The notes beneath the pieces are model-generated. The model was given only the letters and a program-made list of their open reading frames with translations, was not told the DNA's origin and made no database searches. Below are positions 21,380 through 31,975 of a stretch of DNA of 64,000 nt, one piece after another. Every line of letters starts with the position of its first letter. The first letter of the stretch is position 1. The translations under genes and the position numbers were made by a program. Source of the stretch: Bufo bufo (lineage: Eukaryota; Chordata; Amphibia; Anura; Bufonidae); contig NC_053389.1 of assembly GCF_905171765.1 (NCBI RefSeq), positions 747,907,146-747,971,145 on the forward strand, in the 5' to 3' direction.

Positions 21380-22530
21380 TATTGAAGTTTTTCGGTCGAA
21401 AAACTAAATTTATTCAGCGGTCAGCGCTGCGGTTATATGCAGTTAAAGAGGACCTTTCACTTGTAAAAACATTGTGAACTAAGTATGCTGCCATTTAAAG
21501 CGGCGCCCGGGGATCTCACTGCACTTACTATTATCCCCGGGCGCCGCTCCGTTCTCTCCGTTATGCCCTCCGGTACCTTTGCTCATTAAGTTATAGTAGG
21601 CGGGTCTTCCCTTGTCCTGTGGGCGTCTCCTTCTCCTAGGCTGTAGCGCTGGCCAATCGCAGCGCACAGCTCACAGCCTGGGAGAAAAAAACCTGGCAGC
21701 ATACTTATTAGTTCACATGATTTTTACAAGTGAAAGGTCCTCTTTAAATCTCCATGATAAATCTGCAGCGTGGGGGCACTGTGTGGCTTCTATACACTTT
21801 CAAAAGAATCCTTTAGCAAAGCGAATAGATGCCGGATGACCGGGACGCTCCATGACCTTCCCAGGAGCCGCTGTCGGGAGCAGCGGTTCATTTCTGAGAC
21901 GTCGTATAGTGCGGGGGGAATCCGAAGACCCTTTCCATCTCCGTGTTTCGTTATATTTGGTAAAATCTTTATTGAATTATTTCGGTGGAAAAACAAATTT
22001 CATTCAGCGTTCAGCGCTGCAGTTATATGTGCTAAAATCTTTTGTGACATTATTTTGGGGTGAAAAAAATTGTATTCAGCGTTCAGCGCTGCAGTTATAT
22101 GTGGTAAAATCTCCATGATGTCTCCTTGATAAATCTGCAGCGTGGGGGCCTCTGTGTGGGTTCTACACACTTTCAGAATAATCCGTCAGCGGAGCGAATA
22201 AATGCAGGATGAGTGGGACGCTCCATGACCTTTCCAGGAGCTTTGTATTCAGCGATGCTGTTATATGTGGTAAAGTCTTGTGTGATTTATTTTGGTGGAA
22301 AAATAAAATGTATTCAGCATTAAGCGCTGCAGTTATATGCGGTAAAATATTTTTTAAATTATGTCCGTGGAAAAAAAATCTTGTATTCAGCATTAAGCGC
22401 CGCACTTATATGTAGTAAAATCTTTTTTTAATTATTTCGGTGGACAAAAAATCTTGTATTCAGCATTAAGCGCTGCACTTATATGCGGTAAAATCTTTTT
22501 TGAATTATTTCGGTGGAAATACAAATTTCC
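21380..22530 (+). repeat. ~75-80-bp tandem array (second hAT leader array)
   Basis: Units contain TTCAGCGTTCAGCGCTGCAG, TTATATGTGGTAAAATCTT and ATTATTTCGGTGGAAAAA. The array is interrupted by the TTAA MITE at 21447-21743. About 21790-21940 and 22120-22245 hold two copies of a related interspersed unit (GGGACGCTCCATGACCTT). Confidence 0.75.
21447..21743. mobile_element. TTAA-target MITE (Kolobok/T2-like), AGAGGACCTTTCAC ends
   Basis: Inverted ends AGAGGACCTTTCACTTGTAA and the reverse of TTTTTACAAGTGAAAGGTCC. Target duplication TTAA at 21443-21446 and 21744-21747. 297 bp, non-coding. T2-type MITEs with TTAAAG starts are known in frogs. Confidence 0.85.
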
Positions 22531-22599
22531 ACCTCCTCCATTAACTTCCTCATCTCTTGATTAGCATCGGACACACAAACTTTACACCCTCCCACCCAG

Positions 22600-22602
<3 letters not shown>

Positions 22603-22644
<42 letters not shown>
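22603..22644. repeat. (TA)n microsatellite beside a Tc1 element
   Basis: Pure TA run. Its last TA is the left target duplication of the Tc1 element at 22645. Confidence 0.9.
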
Positions 22645-22647
<3 letters not shown>

Positions 22648-24207
22648 GGAGTGCAGAATTATTAGGCAAGTTGTATTTTTGAGGATTAATTTTATTATTG
22701 AACAACAACCATGTTCTCAATGAACCCAAAAAACTCATTAATATCAAAGCTGAATATTTTTGGAAGTAGTTTTTAGTTTGTTTTTAGTTTAAGCAATTTT
22801 AGGGGGATATCTGTGTGTGCAGGTGACTATTACTGTGCATAATTATTAGGCAACTTAACAAAAAACAAATATATACCCATTTCAATTATTTATTTTTACC
22901 AGTGAAACCAATATAACATCTCAACATTCACAAATATACATTTCTGACATTCAAAAACAAAACAAAAACAAATCAGTGACCAATATAGCCACCTTTCTTT
23001 GCAAGGACACTTAAAAGCCTGCCATCCATGGATTCTATCAGTGTTTTGATCTGTTCACCATCAACATTGCGTGCAGCAGCAACCACAGCCTCCCAGACAC
23101 TGTTCAGAGAGGTGTACTGTTTTCCCTCCTTGTAAATCTCACATTTGATGATGGACCACAGGTTCTCAATGGGGTTCAGATCAGGTGAACAAGGAGGCCA
23201 TGTCATTAGATTTTCTTCTTTTTTACCCTTTCTTGCCAGCCATGCTGTGGAGTACTTGGACGCGTGTGATGGAGCATTGTCCTGCATGAAAATCATGTTT
23301 TTCTTGAAGGATGCAGACTTCTTCCTGTACCACTGCTTGAAGAAGGTGTCTTCCAGAAACTGGCAGTAGGACTGGGAGTTGAGCTTGACTCCATCCTCAA
23401 CCCGAAAAGGCCCCACAAGCTCATCTTTGATGATACCAGCCCAAACCAGTACTCCACCTCCACCTTGCTGGCGTCTGAGTCGGACTGGAGCTCTCTGCCC
23501 TTTATCAATCCAGCCACGGGCCCATCCATCTGGCCCATCAAGACTCACTCTCATTTCATCAGTCCATAAAACCTTAGAAAAATCAGTCTTGAGATATTTC
23601 TTGGCCCAGTCTTGAAGTTTCAGCTTGTGTGTCTTGTTCAGTGGTGGTCGTCTTTCAGCCTTTCTTACCTTGGCCATGTCTCTGAGTATTGCACACCTTG
23701 TGCTTTTGGGCACTCCAGTGATGTTGCAGCTCTGAAATATGGCCAAACTGGTGGCAAGTGGCATCTTGGCAGCTGCACGCTTGACTTTTCTCAGTTCATG
23801 GGCAGTTATTTTGCGCCTTGGTTTTTCCACACGCTTCTTGCGACCCTGTTGACTATTTTGAATGAAACGCTTGATTGTTCGATGATCACGCTTCAGAAGC
23901 TTTGCAATTTTAAGAGTGCTGCATCCCTCTGCAAGATATCTCACTATTTTTGACTTTTCTGAGCCTGTCAAGTCCTTCTTTTGACCCATTTTGCCAAAGG
24001 AAAGGAAGTTGCCTAATAATTATGCACACCTAATATAGGGTGTTGATGTCATTAGACCACACCCCTTTTCATTACAGAGATGCACATCACCTAATATGCT
24101 TAATTGGTAGTAGGCTTTCGAGCCTATACAGCTTGGAGTAAGACAACATGCATAAAGAGGATGATGTGGTCAAAATACTCATTTGCCTAATAATTCTGCA
24201 CGCAGTG
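22645..24207 (-). mobile_element. Tc1-like transposon with uninterrupted transposase gene
   Basis: The left end is CAGGGAGTGCAGAATTATTA; the inverted right end is CACTGCGTGCAGAATTATTA. TA lies on both sides (22643-22644, 24208-24209). A second GCAGAATTATTAGGCAA-like subterminal repeat occurs near 22838-22856 and 24009-24030 (ATTATTAGGCAACTT), as in Tc1 groups with doubled transposase sites. 1563 bp, typical Tc1 length. Confidence 0.9.
22973..23989 (-). CDS. Tc1/mariner-family transposase (DD34E), full length
   Basis: A single 338-codon frame starts MGQKKDLTGSEKSKIVRYL. Residues ~1-55 form a helix-turn-helix (GCSTLKIAKLLKRDHRTIKRF), followed by a basic GRKKRVEKPRRK stretch (GRPR-hook/nuclear-localisation-like) and a second DNA-binding segment. 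The catalytic triad is visible: Asp in LWTDEMRVSL (~143), Asp in FMQDNAPSH (~237) and Glu in CSPDLNPIENLW (~272); 34 residues between the last two gives DD34E. The C-terminus ends LLSVLAKKGGYIGH. Length matches Tc1 transposases (~340 aa), no stop or frameshift. It catalyses cut-and-paste transposition at TA in the nucleus. It is the only intact transposase in the window; activity is possible but untested. Confidence 0.93.
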   Translation of the reverse strand: MGQKKDLTGSEKSKIVRYLAEGCSTLKIAKLLKRDHRTIKRFIQNSQQGRKKRVEKPRRKITAHELRKVKRAAAKMPLATSLAIFQSCNITGVPKSTRCAILRDMAKVRKAERRPPLNKTHKLKLQDWAKKYLKTDFSKVLWTDEMRVSLDGPDGWARGWIDKGQRAPVRLRRQQGGGGVLVWAGIIKDELVGPFRVEDGVKLNSQSYCQFLEDTFFKQWYRKKSASFKKNMIFMQDNAPSHASKYSTAWLARKGKKEENLMTWPPCSPDLNPIENLWSIIKCEIYKEGKQYTSLNSVWEAVVAAARNVDGEQIKTLIESMDGRLLSVLAKKGGYIGH

Positions 24208-24209
24208 TA

Positions 24210-25608
24210 TGTAGTGCAAGCACCACCTAGGGGCGAATAATGGTAAATTACACTGCCAGCCTGTTAAAGGGAATTACAGCATGATACCACAGTACATTTG
24301 ATATGACATTTAGCAAGAGTTTAAAGTGCCCACATATAGCACATAGTGAGACACTGCATCAAGATGAATTAGGCGTGGATCAGCCAGGATTTCAACACAC
24401 CAATGCCTGATGCATCAGACTAGATCATCCATGGTGCCACACCAACAATTTAACAAAAGAAACTGGTTTCTTCTGGCTACCTGCCTCAGCTACTATTCTG
24501 ATGTTGTTACCCTCCTGATGCCACACATCTGATGCCAAGTGCTCCTTCTTTCACCCACCATCTTCAGCGAGTACTGGTATTGCCACCCACCTCCACAGTA
24601 TGTCACCTTGCCACTCTGTGGCCTCCTGATGCTGCTGCCACCTCCAGACCCTGTCATTGGGCATTCTGTGGTCTCATCATGTTGCTTTCACCTCTCCACT
24701 ATGTCATAGGTCCACTCTGTGGACTTTTCAGGCTGTTCCCACCCTCCCCACTTCATGACTGGTCCACTATTTTGGCTTTCAGCTTGGCTGACATCACCTA
24801 TTATTTGACACTTTTTCTGATCTGTCAGAAGGAATGAAAAACGAGATGCACAACGGATCCTGTCTGTGTAGTAGCTTTAAGGCCTGTATGGCCCCATCAG
24901 AATTGGCTTATTATTTGGTAGCCAAAAGCAGGAGTGGGTAGAAAACACAGAAGACATGCAAATATTAAATTCACGTGTCATCTCTGTTTTAGATCCACTC
25001 CGTTTTTTTTTGCCTTTAGCAATACTGATGGATTATTGAGCAAATGCTGACCGAGTGAAGGCATATCCTCCACAGACAGGAACCGTTTTTTCTGGGTAAT
25101 TGTTCTGACGGATCAGAGAATGGGGAACATTAATCAGTGACGTCAACACAAACTTACTGCTGACACCCTCTCCACTCTGTCTGGGTCTCCACTTGTATAA
25201 GCGTTTAATAGAACAGGTTCTGTAGACATCTATGTGGGATCAGCTGACGAGGGTGTAAAAGGAGAGCGCTTCTTCTTGACGCTAACCTCTACCTGTACGG
25301 CTGAGTTGATGCTTGAGTCATTTGGTCAGTTTTGCCCTGTGACTGCCCAAATAAGTGAAGTGTGCAGTGATTCCTGTCATCTGCATGTCATATGGACTCA
25401 CAGTATTATTTCACTACCAAAGCAGACTTCCTATGCATGAGACTGCAAAGCACAGTGTTCTAGACCACTATAAAGGCTCTCAGCAGCTAGGAAATAGCCC
25501 TTTTTTAACGTAATTTGCCGCAAATTTATTCAGATCAAAACAAATTTTTTTCCGAAAAATTCGGCGAATTGCCGAATAGAATTTTTAAAAAAATTCGCTC
25601 ATCTCTAC
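24210..25608 (+). other. hAT 3' non-coding region ending in a TTCGCTCATCTCTA terminus
   Basis: No gene. 24560-24780 has loose tandem units (CACCTCCACAGTATGTCACC, then TCTGTGGCCTCCTGATGCTG) as seen in frog hAT tails. The stretch ends ATTCGCTCATCTCTA at about 25594-25608, the inverted form of the TAGAGATGAGCGAA hAT terminus. 24800-25500 shows nothing I recognise. It probably belongs to the element whose leader begins at 18725; the matching left terminus is not visible. Confidence 0.5.
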
Positions 25609-25611
25609 TGA

Positions 25612-26010
25612 TAATACAGCCATCTGCATCCATTATGAATGGATCAGTTCTATTATTTTTAACATTGCCAAGATGGAACTCCATTGAAAGTCAATGGAGG
25701 ACGGATCCATTTTCTATTTTGGCAGAGAAAACAGATCCGTTCCCATTGATTTGCATTGGGGGTCATGCCAGATCCATCTTGTTCCGCATCCCAGGACGGA
25801 AAGCAAACTACATGTTGTGGTTTGCTCTCTGGTATGGGAACTCAACTAATCGGAACAGAATGAATTTTGGAGCATTCCGTTCTTTTCAGTTCAGTTTTGT
25901 CCCCATCGACAATGAATGGGGACATAACAGAAGTGTTTTTTTCTGGTATTGAGCCCCTATGACGGATCTCAATACTGGAAAACTAAAACACTAGTGTGAA
26001 AGTAGCCTTA
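25612..26010. mobile_element. Decayed TTTCACACTAG-family MITE
   Basis: The right end reads CTAGTGTGAAAGTAGCCTTA. The interior repeats ACGGATCCATTTTC/CAGATCCGTTCC-type boxes. The left terminus is worn. Related to 43296-43722 and 60120-60495. Confidence 0.55.
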
Positions 26011-26032
26011 GTTGTTAGGAAATTGTTACAAT

Positions 26033-26300
26033 TAGAGATGAGCGAAGTATTGGAAAATTCTATTGTGCCGCTCCTCGTCATTGTACCCTTCAGATGCCGT
26101 GTTCATAAAAGATCGCGGCATCTGATAGCAATAATCTGGTCTAAAATAAAAAATATATATATATAAAATCATACTTACTCTCATCCATTTCATCTCGAAC
26201 AGTCTTTGTCTATTGATATTGGACATATATAACAGGGAATTCTCCATCCATCTTTAGGACTATATTTGTCATATATCAAAACTTATAGATGTATACTTTG
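26033..26300 (+). mobile_element. hAT terminus fragment, TAGAGATGAGCGAAG
   Basis: Starts with the common amphibian hAT terminus TAGAGATGAGCGAAG, then a small hairpin (GATGCCG...CGGCATC). No matching right end with a duplication was found. Confidence 0.4.
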
Positions 26301-26304
26301 CTTT

Positions 26305-26617
26305 AGGGCTCATGCACACGACCTTATGTATTTTGTGGTCCGCAATACGGATGATGTCCGTGTGCATTCCAAATTTTGCGGAACGAAAAAGCTGGCCCCT
26401 AATAGAACAGTCCTATCCTTGTCCATAATGTGGACAATAATAGGAAATGTTCTGTTTTTTGCGGAACAGAAATATGGACATACGGAAACGGAATGCACAT
26501 GGAGTACCTTCCGTTTTTTTTTGCAGACCCATTGAAATGAATGGTTTCCCACACGGTCCGCAAAAAAAAAATATGGAACGGACACAGAAAGAAAATATGT
26601 TTGTGTGCATGAACCCT
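26305..26617. mobile_element. MITE with AGGGCTCATGCACAC ends
   Basis: Inverted ends AGGGCTCATGCACACGAC and AGGGTTCATGCACACAAAC. The interior is full of TCCGCAAAAA/TTTTTTGCGGA pairs. Non-coding. Confidence 0.75.
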
Positions 26618-26939
26618 GATATTGTATGTGCACAAAGGTGTACAGAACATAGCAGCCAGGACAGCTCAATAAAGAAGAAGGATCCATACCAAGTCTCCCT
26701 ATCCTTTTTTTCCTGGAGTTTGTGAACATGCACAGGACATCCTCTTTACAAGGACCTATATATTTGCAAATATGATAGGAGAAAACAGTGCGAGGACCTC
26801 AAGTCCTTTTTGTTATAGGATATGTCAACAAATACTGTATCGGCATTCCCCGGTACATGGTAGGCATGATGACAAAGTGTACTCTACCACAAAAAAGAGA
26901 AAAACCCATTTTGTCCTTGCTAAATATTAGATCTGGAAT

Positions 26940-27260
26940 TAACCCCCTTTTGCCGTGAATGAACCCCTGCTGTGCCTGAGTGACAGGGGCCTAAATCTCT
27001 CAAAATCCTCTGTTATATTGCTGGGTGACATGAACCCCCTTTTGCCGTGAATGAACTCCTGCTGTGCCTGGGTGACAGGGGCCTAAATCTCTCAAAATCC
27101 TCTGTTCTATTGCTGGGTGACATGAACCCCCTTTTGCCGTGAATGAACCCCTGCTGTGCCTGGGTGACAGGGGCCTAAATCTCTCAAAATCCTCTGTTCT
27201 ATTGCTGGGTGACAAGATCCCCCTTTTGCCGTGAATGAACCCCTGCCCTGCATTGCTGAC
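26940..27260 (+). repeat. ~91-bp tandem repeat, about 3.5 copies
   Basis: Units begin CCCCCTTTTGCCGTGAATGA at about 26943, 27034, 27126 and 27217. Copies are nearly identical. They immediately precede a hAT coding remnant. Confidence 0.9.
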
Positions 27261-27289
27261 AGGAAACTAAATTTAGTGAAAACATCTGT

Positions 27290-27632
27290 TACTGATCGGA
27301 AGATGCGCGACTACAAGCGCACGCTGCTGATGGCATTCCCACCTGACAGCGGGGGCACAGTGGAAGCACAAGGCGAAGGCAGAGGAGGAGGAAGAGGTCG
27401 CCAACGCAGCTGGGGCACCGCCAGCACCTGAGAAGGCAGGCTTAGCATGGCCAAAATGTGGAAAAGCTTTGTCAGCCTTGGAGGTGCTGACCTGCCCTGC
27501 AGCCAGTGTATAGTGTGAACTTGTGTTTAGCACGGCAGGGAGCATTATCACAGGCCGCAGCCAATGTGGACAAGCTTACGTTTATTAAAATGAACCAGGC
27601 ATGGATCCCACAGGACTTGTCCGTACCTTGAA
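27290..27632 (+). pseudogene. Internally deleted hAT transposase remnant
   Basis: A Gly/Arg-rich start-like segment (EGRGGGRGRQRSWG, ~27385) is followed ~200 bp later by KLTFIKMNQAWIPQDL (~27575-27625) and a stop. The latter matches the extreme C-terminus of the hAT at 33422-36537 (LTFIKMNEAWIPKGL). Everything between, including the catalytic core, is missing, so this is a non-autonomous derivative that keeps both coding ends. Confidence 0.6.
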
Positions 27633-28904
27633 CAGAATAGACATTTACAGGTTCTTCAAAAAAATTTGCATATTGTGATAAAGTTCATTATTTTCTGTAA
27701 TGTACTGATAAACATTAGACTTTCATATATTTTAGATTCATTACACACAACTGAAGTAGTTCAAGCCTTTTCTTGTTTTAATATTGATGATTTTGGCATA
27801 CAGCTCATGAAAACCCCAAATTCCTATCTCAAAAAATTAGCATATCATGAAAAGGTTCTCTAAACGAGCTATTAACCTAATCATCTGAATCAACTAATTA
27901 ACTCTAAACACCTGCAAAAGATTCCTGAGGCTTTTAAAAACTCCCAGCCTGGTTCATTACTCAAAACCGCAATCATGGGTAAGACTGCCAACCTGACTGC
28001 TGTCCAGAAGGCCATCATTGACACCCTCAAGCAAGAGGGTAAGACACAGAAAGAAATTTCTGAACGAATAGGCTGTTCCCAGAGTGCTGTATCAAGGCAC
28101 CTCAGTGGGAAGTCTGTGGGAAGGAAAAAGTGTGGCAGAAAACGCTGCACAACGAGAAGAGGTGACCGGACCCTGAGGAAGATTGTGGAGAAGGACCGAT
28201 TCCAGACCTTGGGGGACCTGCGGAAGAAGTGGACTGAGTCTGGAGTAGAAACATCCAGAGCCACCGTGTACAGGCGTGTGCAGGAAATGGGCTACAGGTG
28301 CCGCATTCCCCAGGTCAAGCCACTTTTGAACCAGAAACAGCGGCAGAAGCGCCTGACCTGGGCTACAGAGAAGCAGCACTGGACTGTTGCTCAGTGGTCC
28401 AAAGTACTTTTTTCGGATGAAAGCAAATTTTGCATGTCATTCGGAAATGAAGGTGCCAGAGTCTAGAGCAGGGGTACTCAACTAGTTTTATTAAAGGTCC
28501 ACATACCTGGGTCTGCAGTCAGGTGAAGGTCCGAGCTGAACGCCAACAGTAAAGATGCCATGCGATCATGTGATCCATGCGCTTGGGGCGCTCTGACGTT
28601 ATAGTGGAGCGCCCCGGGTTAGTCCCAGAATTAGTAATGGCCACATTAGTGCCCCAGTAAGAATAATGTCCCCATTAGTGCCCCCAGTAAGAGTATTGCC
28701 CCCATTAGTGCCCCCCTTCTCTGCTTTTGCAAAAAAAAAAAAAAATATTAGCATTCACCTGGCTGCGGTTAACATTCGCTGCTGACTGCAATCTCAGGAC
28801 TGGTGCTCCAACGTGATGGCGTCTTGTAGGTCCTGTCCTGAGCTTCTAGTCAGCAGGGAGTGTTCTCCACAGCGTGAGCAAATGGAGGTGGAGGTACCGT
28901 AATA

Positions 28905-29041
28905 CAGTGTTTCCCAACCAGTGTGCCTCCAGCTGTTGCAAAACTACAACTCCCAGCATGCCCGCACAGCCAAAGGCTGTCCAGGCATTCTGGGAGTTGT
29001 AGTTTTGCAACAGCTGGAGGCACACTGGTTGGGAAACACTG
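28905..29041. mobile_element. 137-bp palindromic hAT MITE, CAGTGTTTCCCAACC ends
   Basis: A perfect-looking inverted pair around GCCCGCACAGCCAAAGGCTG. The 8-bp duplication CCGTAATA lies at 28897-28904 and 29042-29049. Nested inside the Charlie-type hAT. Confidence 0.95.
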
Positions 29042-29129
29042 CCGTAATATATATATTTTTTTACTAGCACAAGTAGCGGTGGAGGTAAAGGCTGTACTAA
29101 TGGGCGTTCCATGATGGAAGCGCTCATTA

Positions 29130-29320
29130 GTAAGGGTACTTTCACACTTGCAGCAGGACGGATCCGACAGGCTGCTCACCCTGTCAGATCCATCTTGCCA
29201 CTACTTCGCCGTGCCGCTGCTCTGTGCCCATCAACTATAATGGGGATGGGGGCAGAGTTATGGCGCAGCACGGTGAGAGGCTGCCAGACTAAAAGTACTA
29301 CATGTCCGACTTTTTCGTCT
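29130..29320. mobile_element. Partial GGGTACTTTCACACTTGC MITE
   Basis: The left end is like the other TTTCACAC MITEs. GGATCCGACAGG and CCTGTCAGATCC face each other. The right end is lost in the following minisatellite. Confidence 0.5.
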
Positions 29321-29329
29321 GGCGGCCCC

Positions 29330-29770
29330 CTCAATATAATAAACATTGGTGGCGCAGTGCGCCCCCCCTCAAAATAATAAACATTGGTGGCGCAGTGCGC
29401 CCCCCTCAAAATAATAAACATTGGTGGCGCAGTGCGCCCCCCCTCAAAATAATAAACATTAGTGGCGCAGTGCGCCCCCCCATCACCCCAGTATAATAAA
29501 CATTGGTGGCGCAGTGCGCCCCCCCTCAATATAATAAACATTGGTGGCGCAGTGTGCCCCCCAATATAATAAACATTGGTGGCGCAGTGTGCCCCCCAAT
29601 ATAATAAACATTGGTGGCGCAGTGTGCCCCCCCAATATAATAAACATTGGTGGCGCAGTGCGCCCCCCTCAATATAATAAACATTGGTGGCGCAGTGTGC
29701 CCCCCAATATAATAAACATTGGTGGCGCAGTGCGCCCCCCCTCAAAATAATAAACATTGGTGGCGCAGTG
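29330..29770 (+). repeat. ~35-40-bp minisatellite, about 12 copies
   Basis: Unit TAATAAACATTGGTGGCGCA plus a C-rich tail. Long frames across it are artefacts. Confidence 0.95.
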
Positions 29771-29774
29771 GGCA

Positions 29775-30045
29775 GTGCCAATGAGGGTTAAAAAATAATT
29801 TACTCACCTCCTCCAGTTGATCGATTAGCTGCCGGTCTCCAGTTCTTACTTCTTTCTTCAGGACCTGTGGTGACATCACTGAGCTCATCACATGATCCAT
29901 CACCATGGTAATGGGCCATGTGATGAGCTCAGTGACGTCACCACAGGTCCTGAAGAAAGAAGTAAGAACTGGAGACCGGCAGTTACGCGATGAACTGGAG
30001 GAGGTGAGTTAATTTTCTTTTATTTTTTTTAACCCTCATTGGCAC
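29775..30045. repeat. 270-bp inverted repeat (hairpin)
   Basis: Arms pair from GTGCCAATGAGGGTT to AACCCTCATTGGCAC, with the loop near ATCCATCACCATGGTAATGG. Near-perfect over ~100 bp per arm. Confidence 0.9.
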
Positions 30046-30098
30046 TTCCCACTGAGCCACCAATGTTTATTATAATGGGGAAGGGGGGGGGGGGGGCG

Positions 30099-30360
30099 CA
30101 CTGCGCCACCAATGAAGAAAACTGACCTGTATTACAAATACAGGAGGCGGGTGCTGGAATCAAATAGCCGGCACACGACCTTTGTGACAGGGGGCTGCGA
30201 TCAGCTACAATTAACCCCTCAGGTACCGCACCTGAAGGGTTAACTCAACTACAGCTGATCGCAGCTCCCTGTCACAGAGGTCGGGTGCCGGCTATTTGAT
30301 TCCAGCACCCGCCTCCTGTATTTGTAATACAGGTCAGTTTTCTTCATTGGTGGTGCAGTG
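30099..30360. repeat. 260-bp inverted repeat (hairpin)
   Basis: Arms pair from CACTGCGCCACCAATGAAG to CTTCATTGGTGGTGCAGTG. Loop near CCCCTCAGGTACCGCACCTG. Adjacent to the previous hairpin. Confidence 0.9.
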
Positions 30361-31488
30361 GCCACAGCCCCTCCCCTCCTCCTCCTGCCTCTTCTTATTG
30401 GCAGCGGCGGGGACAGCAGCAGCACAGGGGGGAGGGAGAGACTCCTCCTGCGCTGCTGAGAACTATCAGCTCCTGTGCCCCGCCGCTGTATTGTGCAGGA
30501 GGAGGAGCGCTACATGTGGAGGAAGCCCTGTCTCACTGCGCTGTGGGACAGGTGGAAGTGCGCCGGTAAGCTCCTCCTCCTGCACGGCACAGTGTGCAGG
30601 AGAGGAGCAGCGCTCTGAACGATGGCCGGGGTCCGGACAACTGGCGGCCGCGGTCCGTATTTGGACCGCGGTCCGCCAGTTGAGTACCCCTGGTCTAGAG
30701 GAAGACTGGAAAGAGGGAAATGCCAAAATGCCTGAAGTCCAGTGTCAAGTACCCACAGTCAGTGATGGTCTGGGGTGCCATGTCAGCTGCTGGTGTTGGT
30801 CCACTGTGTTTTATCAAGGGCAGGGTCAATGCAGCTAGCTATCAGGAGATTTTGGAGCACTTCATGCTTCCATCTGCTGAAAAGCTTTATGGAGATGAAG
30901 ATTTCATTTTTCAGCACGACCTGGCACCTGCTCACAGTGCCAAAACCACTGGTAAATGGTTTACTGACCATGGTATTACTGTGCTCAATTGGCCTGCCAA
31001 CTCTCCTGACCTGAACCCCATAGAGAATCTGTGGGATATTGGGAAGAGAAAGTTGAGAGACGCAAGACCCAACACTCTGGATGAGCTTAAGGCCGCTATC
31101 GAAGCATCCTGGGCCTCCATAACACCTCAGCAGTGCCACAGGCTGATTGCCTCCATGCCACGCCGCATTGAAGCAGTCATTTCTGCAAAAGGATTCCCGA
31201 CCAAGTATTGAGTGCATAACTGAACTTAATTATTTGAAGGTTAATTTTTTTGTATTAAAAACACTTTTCTTTTATTGGTCGGATGAAATATGCAAATTTT
31301 TTGAGATAGGAATTTTGGGTTTTCATGAGCTGTATGCCAAAATCATCAATATTAAAACAAGAAAAGGCTTGAACTACTTCAGTTGTGTGTAATGAATCTA
31401 AAATATATGAAAGTCTAATGTTTATCAGTACATTACAGAAAATAATGAACTTTACCACAATATGCCAATTTTTTTTGAAGAACCTGTA

Positions 31489-31975
31489 TACCAGCCTCAA
31501 CCATCCATTCTTGTACTCAAGTGCACTTATTCTTTGTTTTATTTTGTTATATGTCCCAATATTTTGGGGGATACCCCAATTTAAAAATAAAAAATAACAC
31601 AAATCAGTGTTGGCTACCTATTCCTCCTTCACTGCCGCTTCCACCTACACCGCCTTGTCAACCTACACCGCCACATCCACCCATCCACCACCTCCTCAAC
31701 TTCCTACTCCTAGATCCAGATTGTTATTTTTAATTTTTCAGTATTTTATGTTATTTTAAGTCATTTCCCTATCCACATTTGTTTGCAAAACAGTTGCCAT
31801 GCTCTTAAGCACATTTTGATGCCTTTTGCAGCCCTCTAGCCCTTTCCAGGACTATTTTAAAGCCATTTTAGTGCCCAAAAGTTTGGGTCCCTATTGACTC
31901 GTCCAAACTTTTTTTCAAGTTCGGCCGAACTCGTCGAACCCGAACATCCAGGTGTCCGCTCAACTCTACTAGGGA
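31489..31975 (+). other. hAT 3' tail ending in CCGCTCAACTCTA
   Basis: No gene. CACC-rich short repeats (31620-31700) resemble other hAT tails. The segment ends in GTTCGGCCGAACTCGTCGAA and TGTCCGCTCAACTCTA. It is the continuation of the remnant at 27290 after the Tc1 insertion. Just after it, at 31974-32045, is another short hAT-like start (GGGATGAGCGAATTTC). Confidence 0.5.

Larger units (their letters stand above)
28469..30692. mobile_element. Non-autonomous hAT (Charlie-type ends CAGGGGTACTCAACT)
   Basis: Ends CAGGGGTACTCAACTAG and CAGTTGAGTACCCCTG are inverted. The 8-bp duplication GTCTAGAG lies at 28461-28468 and 30693-30700. The subterminal AAAGGTCCACATACCTGG and CGGTCCGCCAGTTGAG resemble hAT-Charlie. 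2224 bp without a transposase. It contains a smaller MITE, a minisatellite and two large hairpins. Confidence 0.93.
27975..31211 (+). pseudogene. Tc1 transposase split by a hAT insertion
   Basis: The first half (27975-28466) reads MGKTANLTAVQKAII, a helix-turn-helix (KEISERIGCSQSAVSRHL), a GRKKCGRKR basic hook and VLFSDESKF with the first catalytic Asp. It stops at TAG in GARV-stop where Trp is usual (GARVWRKTG). The insert lies there. The second half (30701-31211) resumes GKCQNA..., then FIFQHDLAPAHSA (second Asp) and NSPDLNPIENLWD (Glu), ending KGFPTKY. All three catalytic residues survive, but the insert and the Trp-to-stop change make it inactive. Confidence 0.88.
27648..31486 (+). mobile_element. 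Tc1-like transposon with long inverted repeats, split by a Charlie-type hAT
   Basis: Termini CAGGTTCTTCAAAAAAATT and the inverse lie between TA at 27646-27647 and 31487-31488. The terminal inverted repeats run about 190 bp (27648-27850 against 31270-31486). Without the 28469-30692 insert the element is about 1.6 kb. Confidence 0.9.

Noticed and set aside
29176..29781. 201-codon minus-strand frame
   Set aside because: Minisatellite artefact (unit CATTGGTGGCGCA).
26033..31975. Single hAT spanning TAGAGATGAGCGAAG to CCGCTCAACTCTA
   Set aside because: The two tips belong to different terminus types and the flanks (GTTACAAT versus CTAGGGAT) show no 8-bp duplication.
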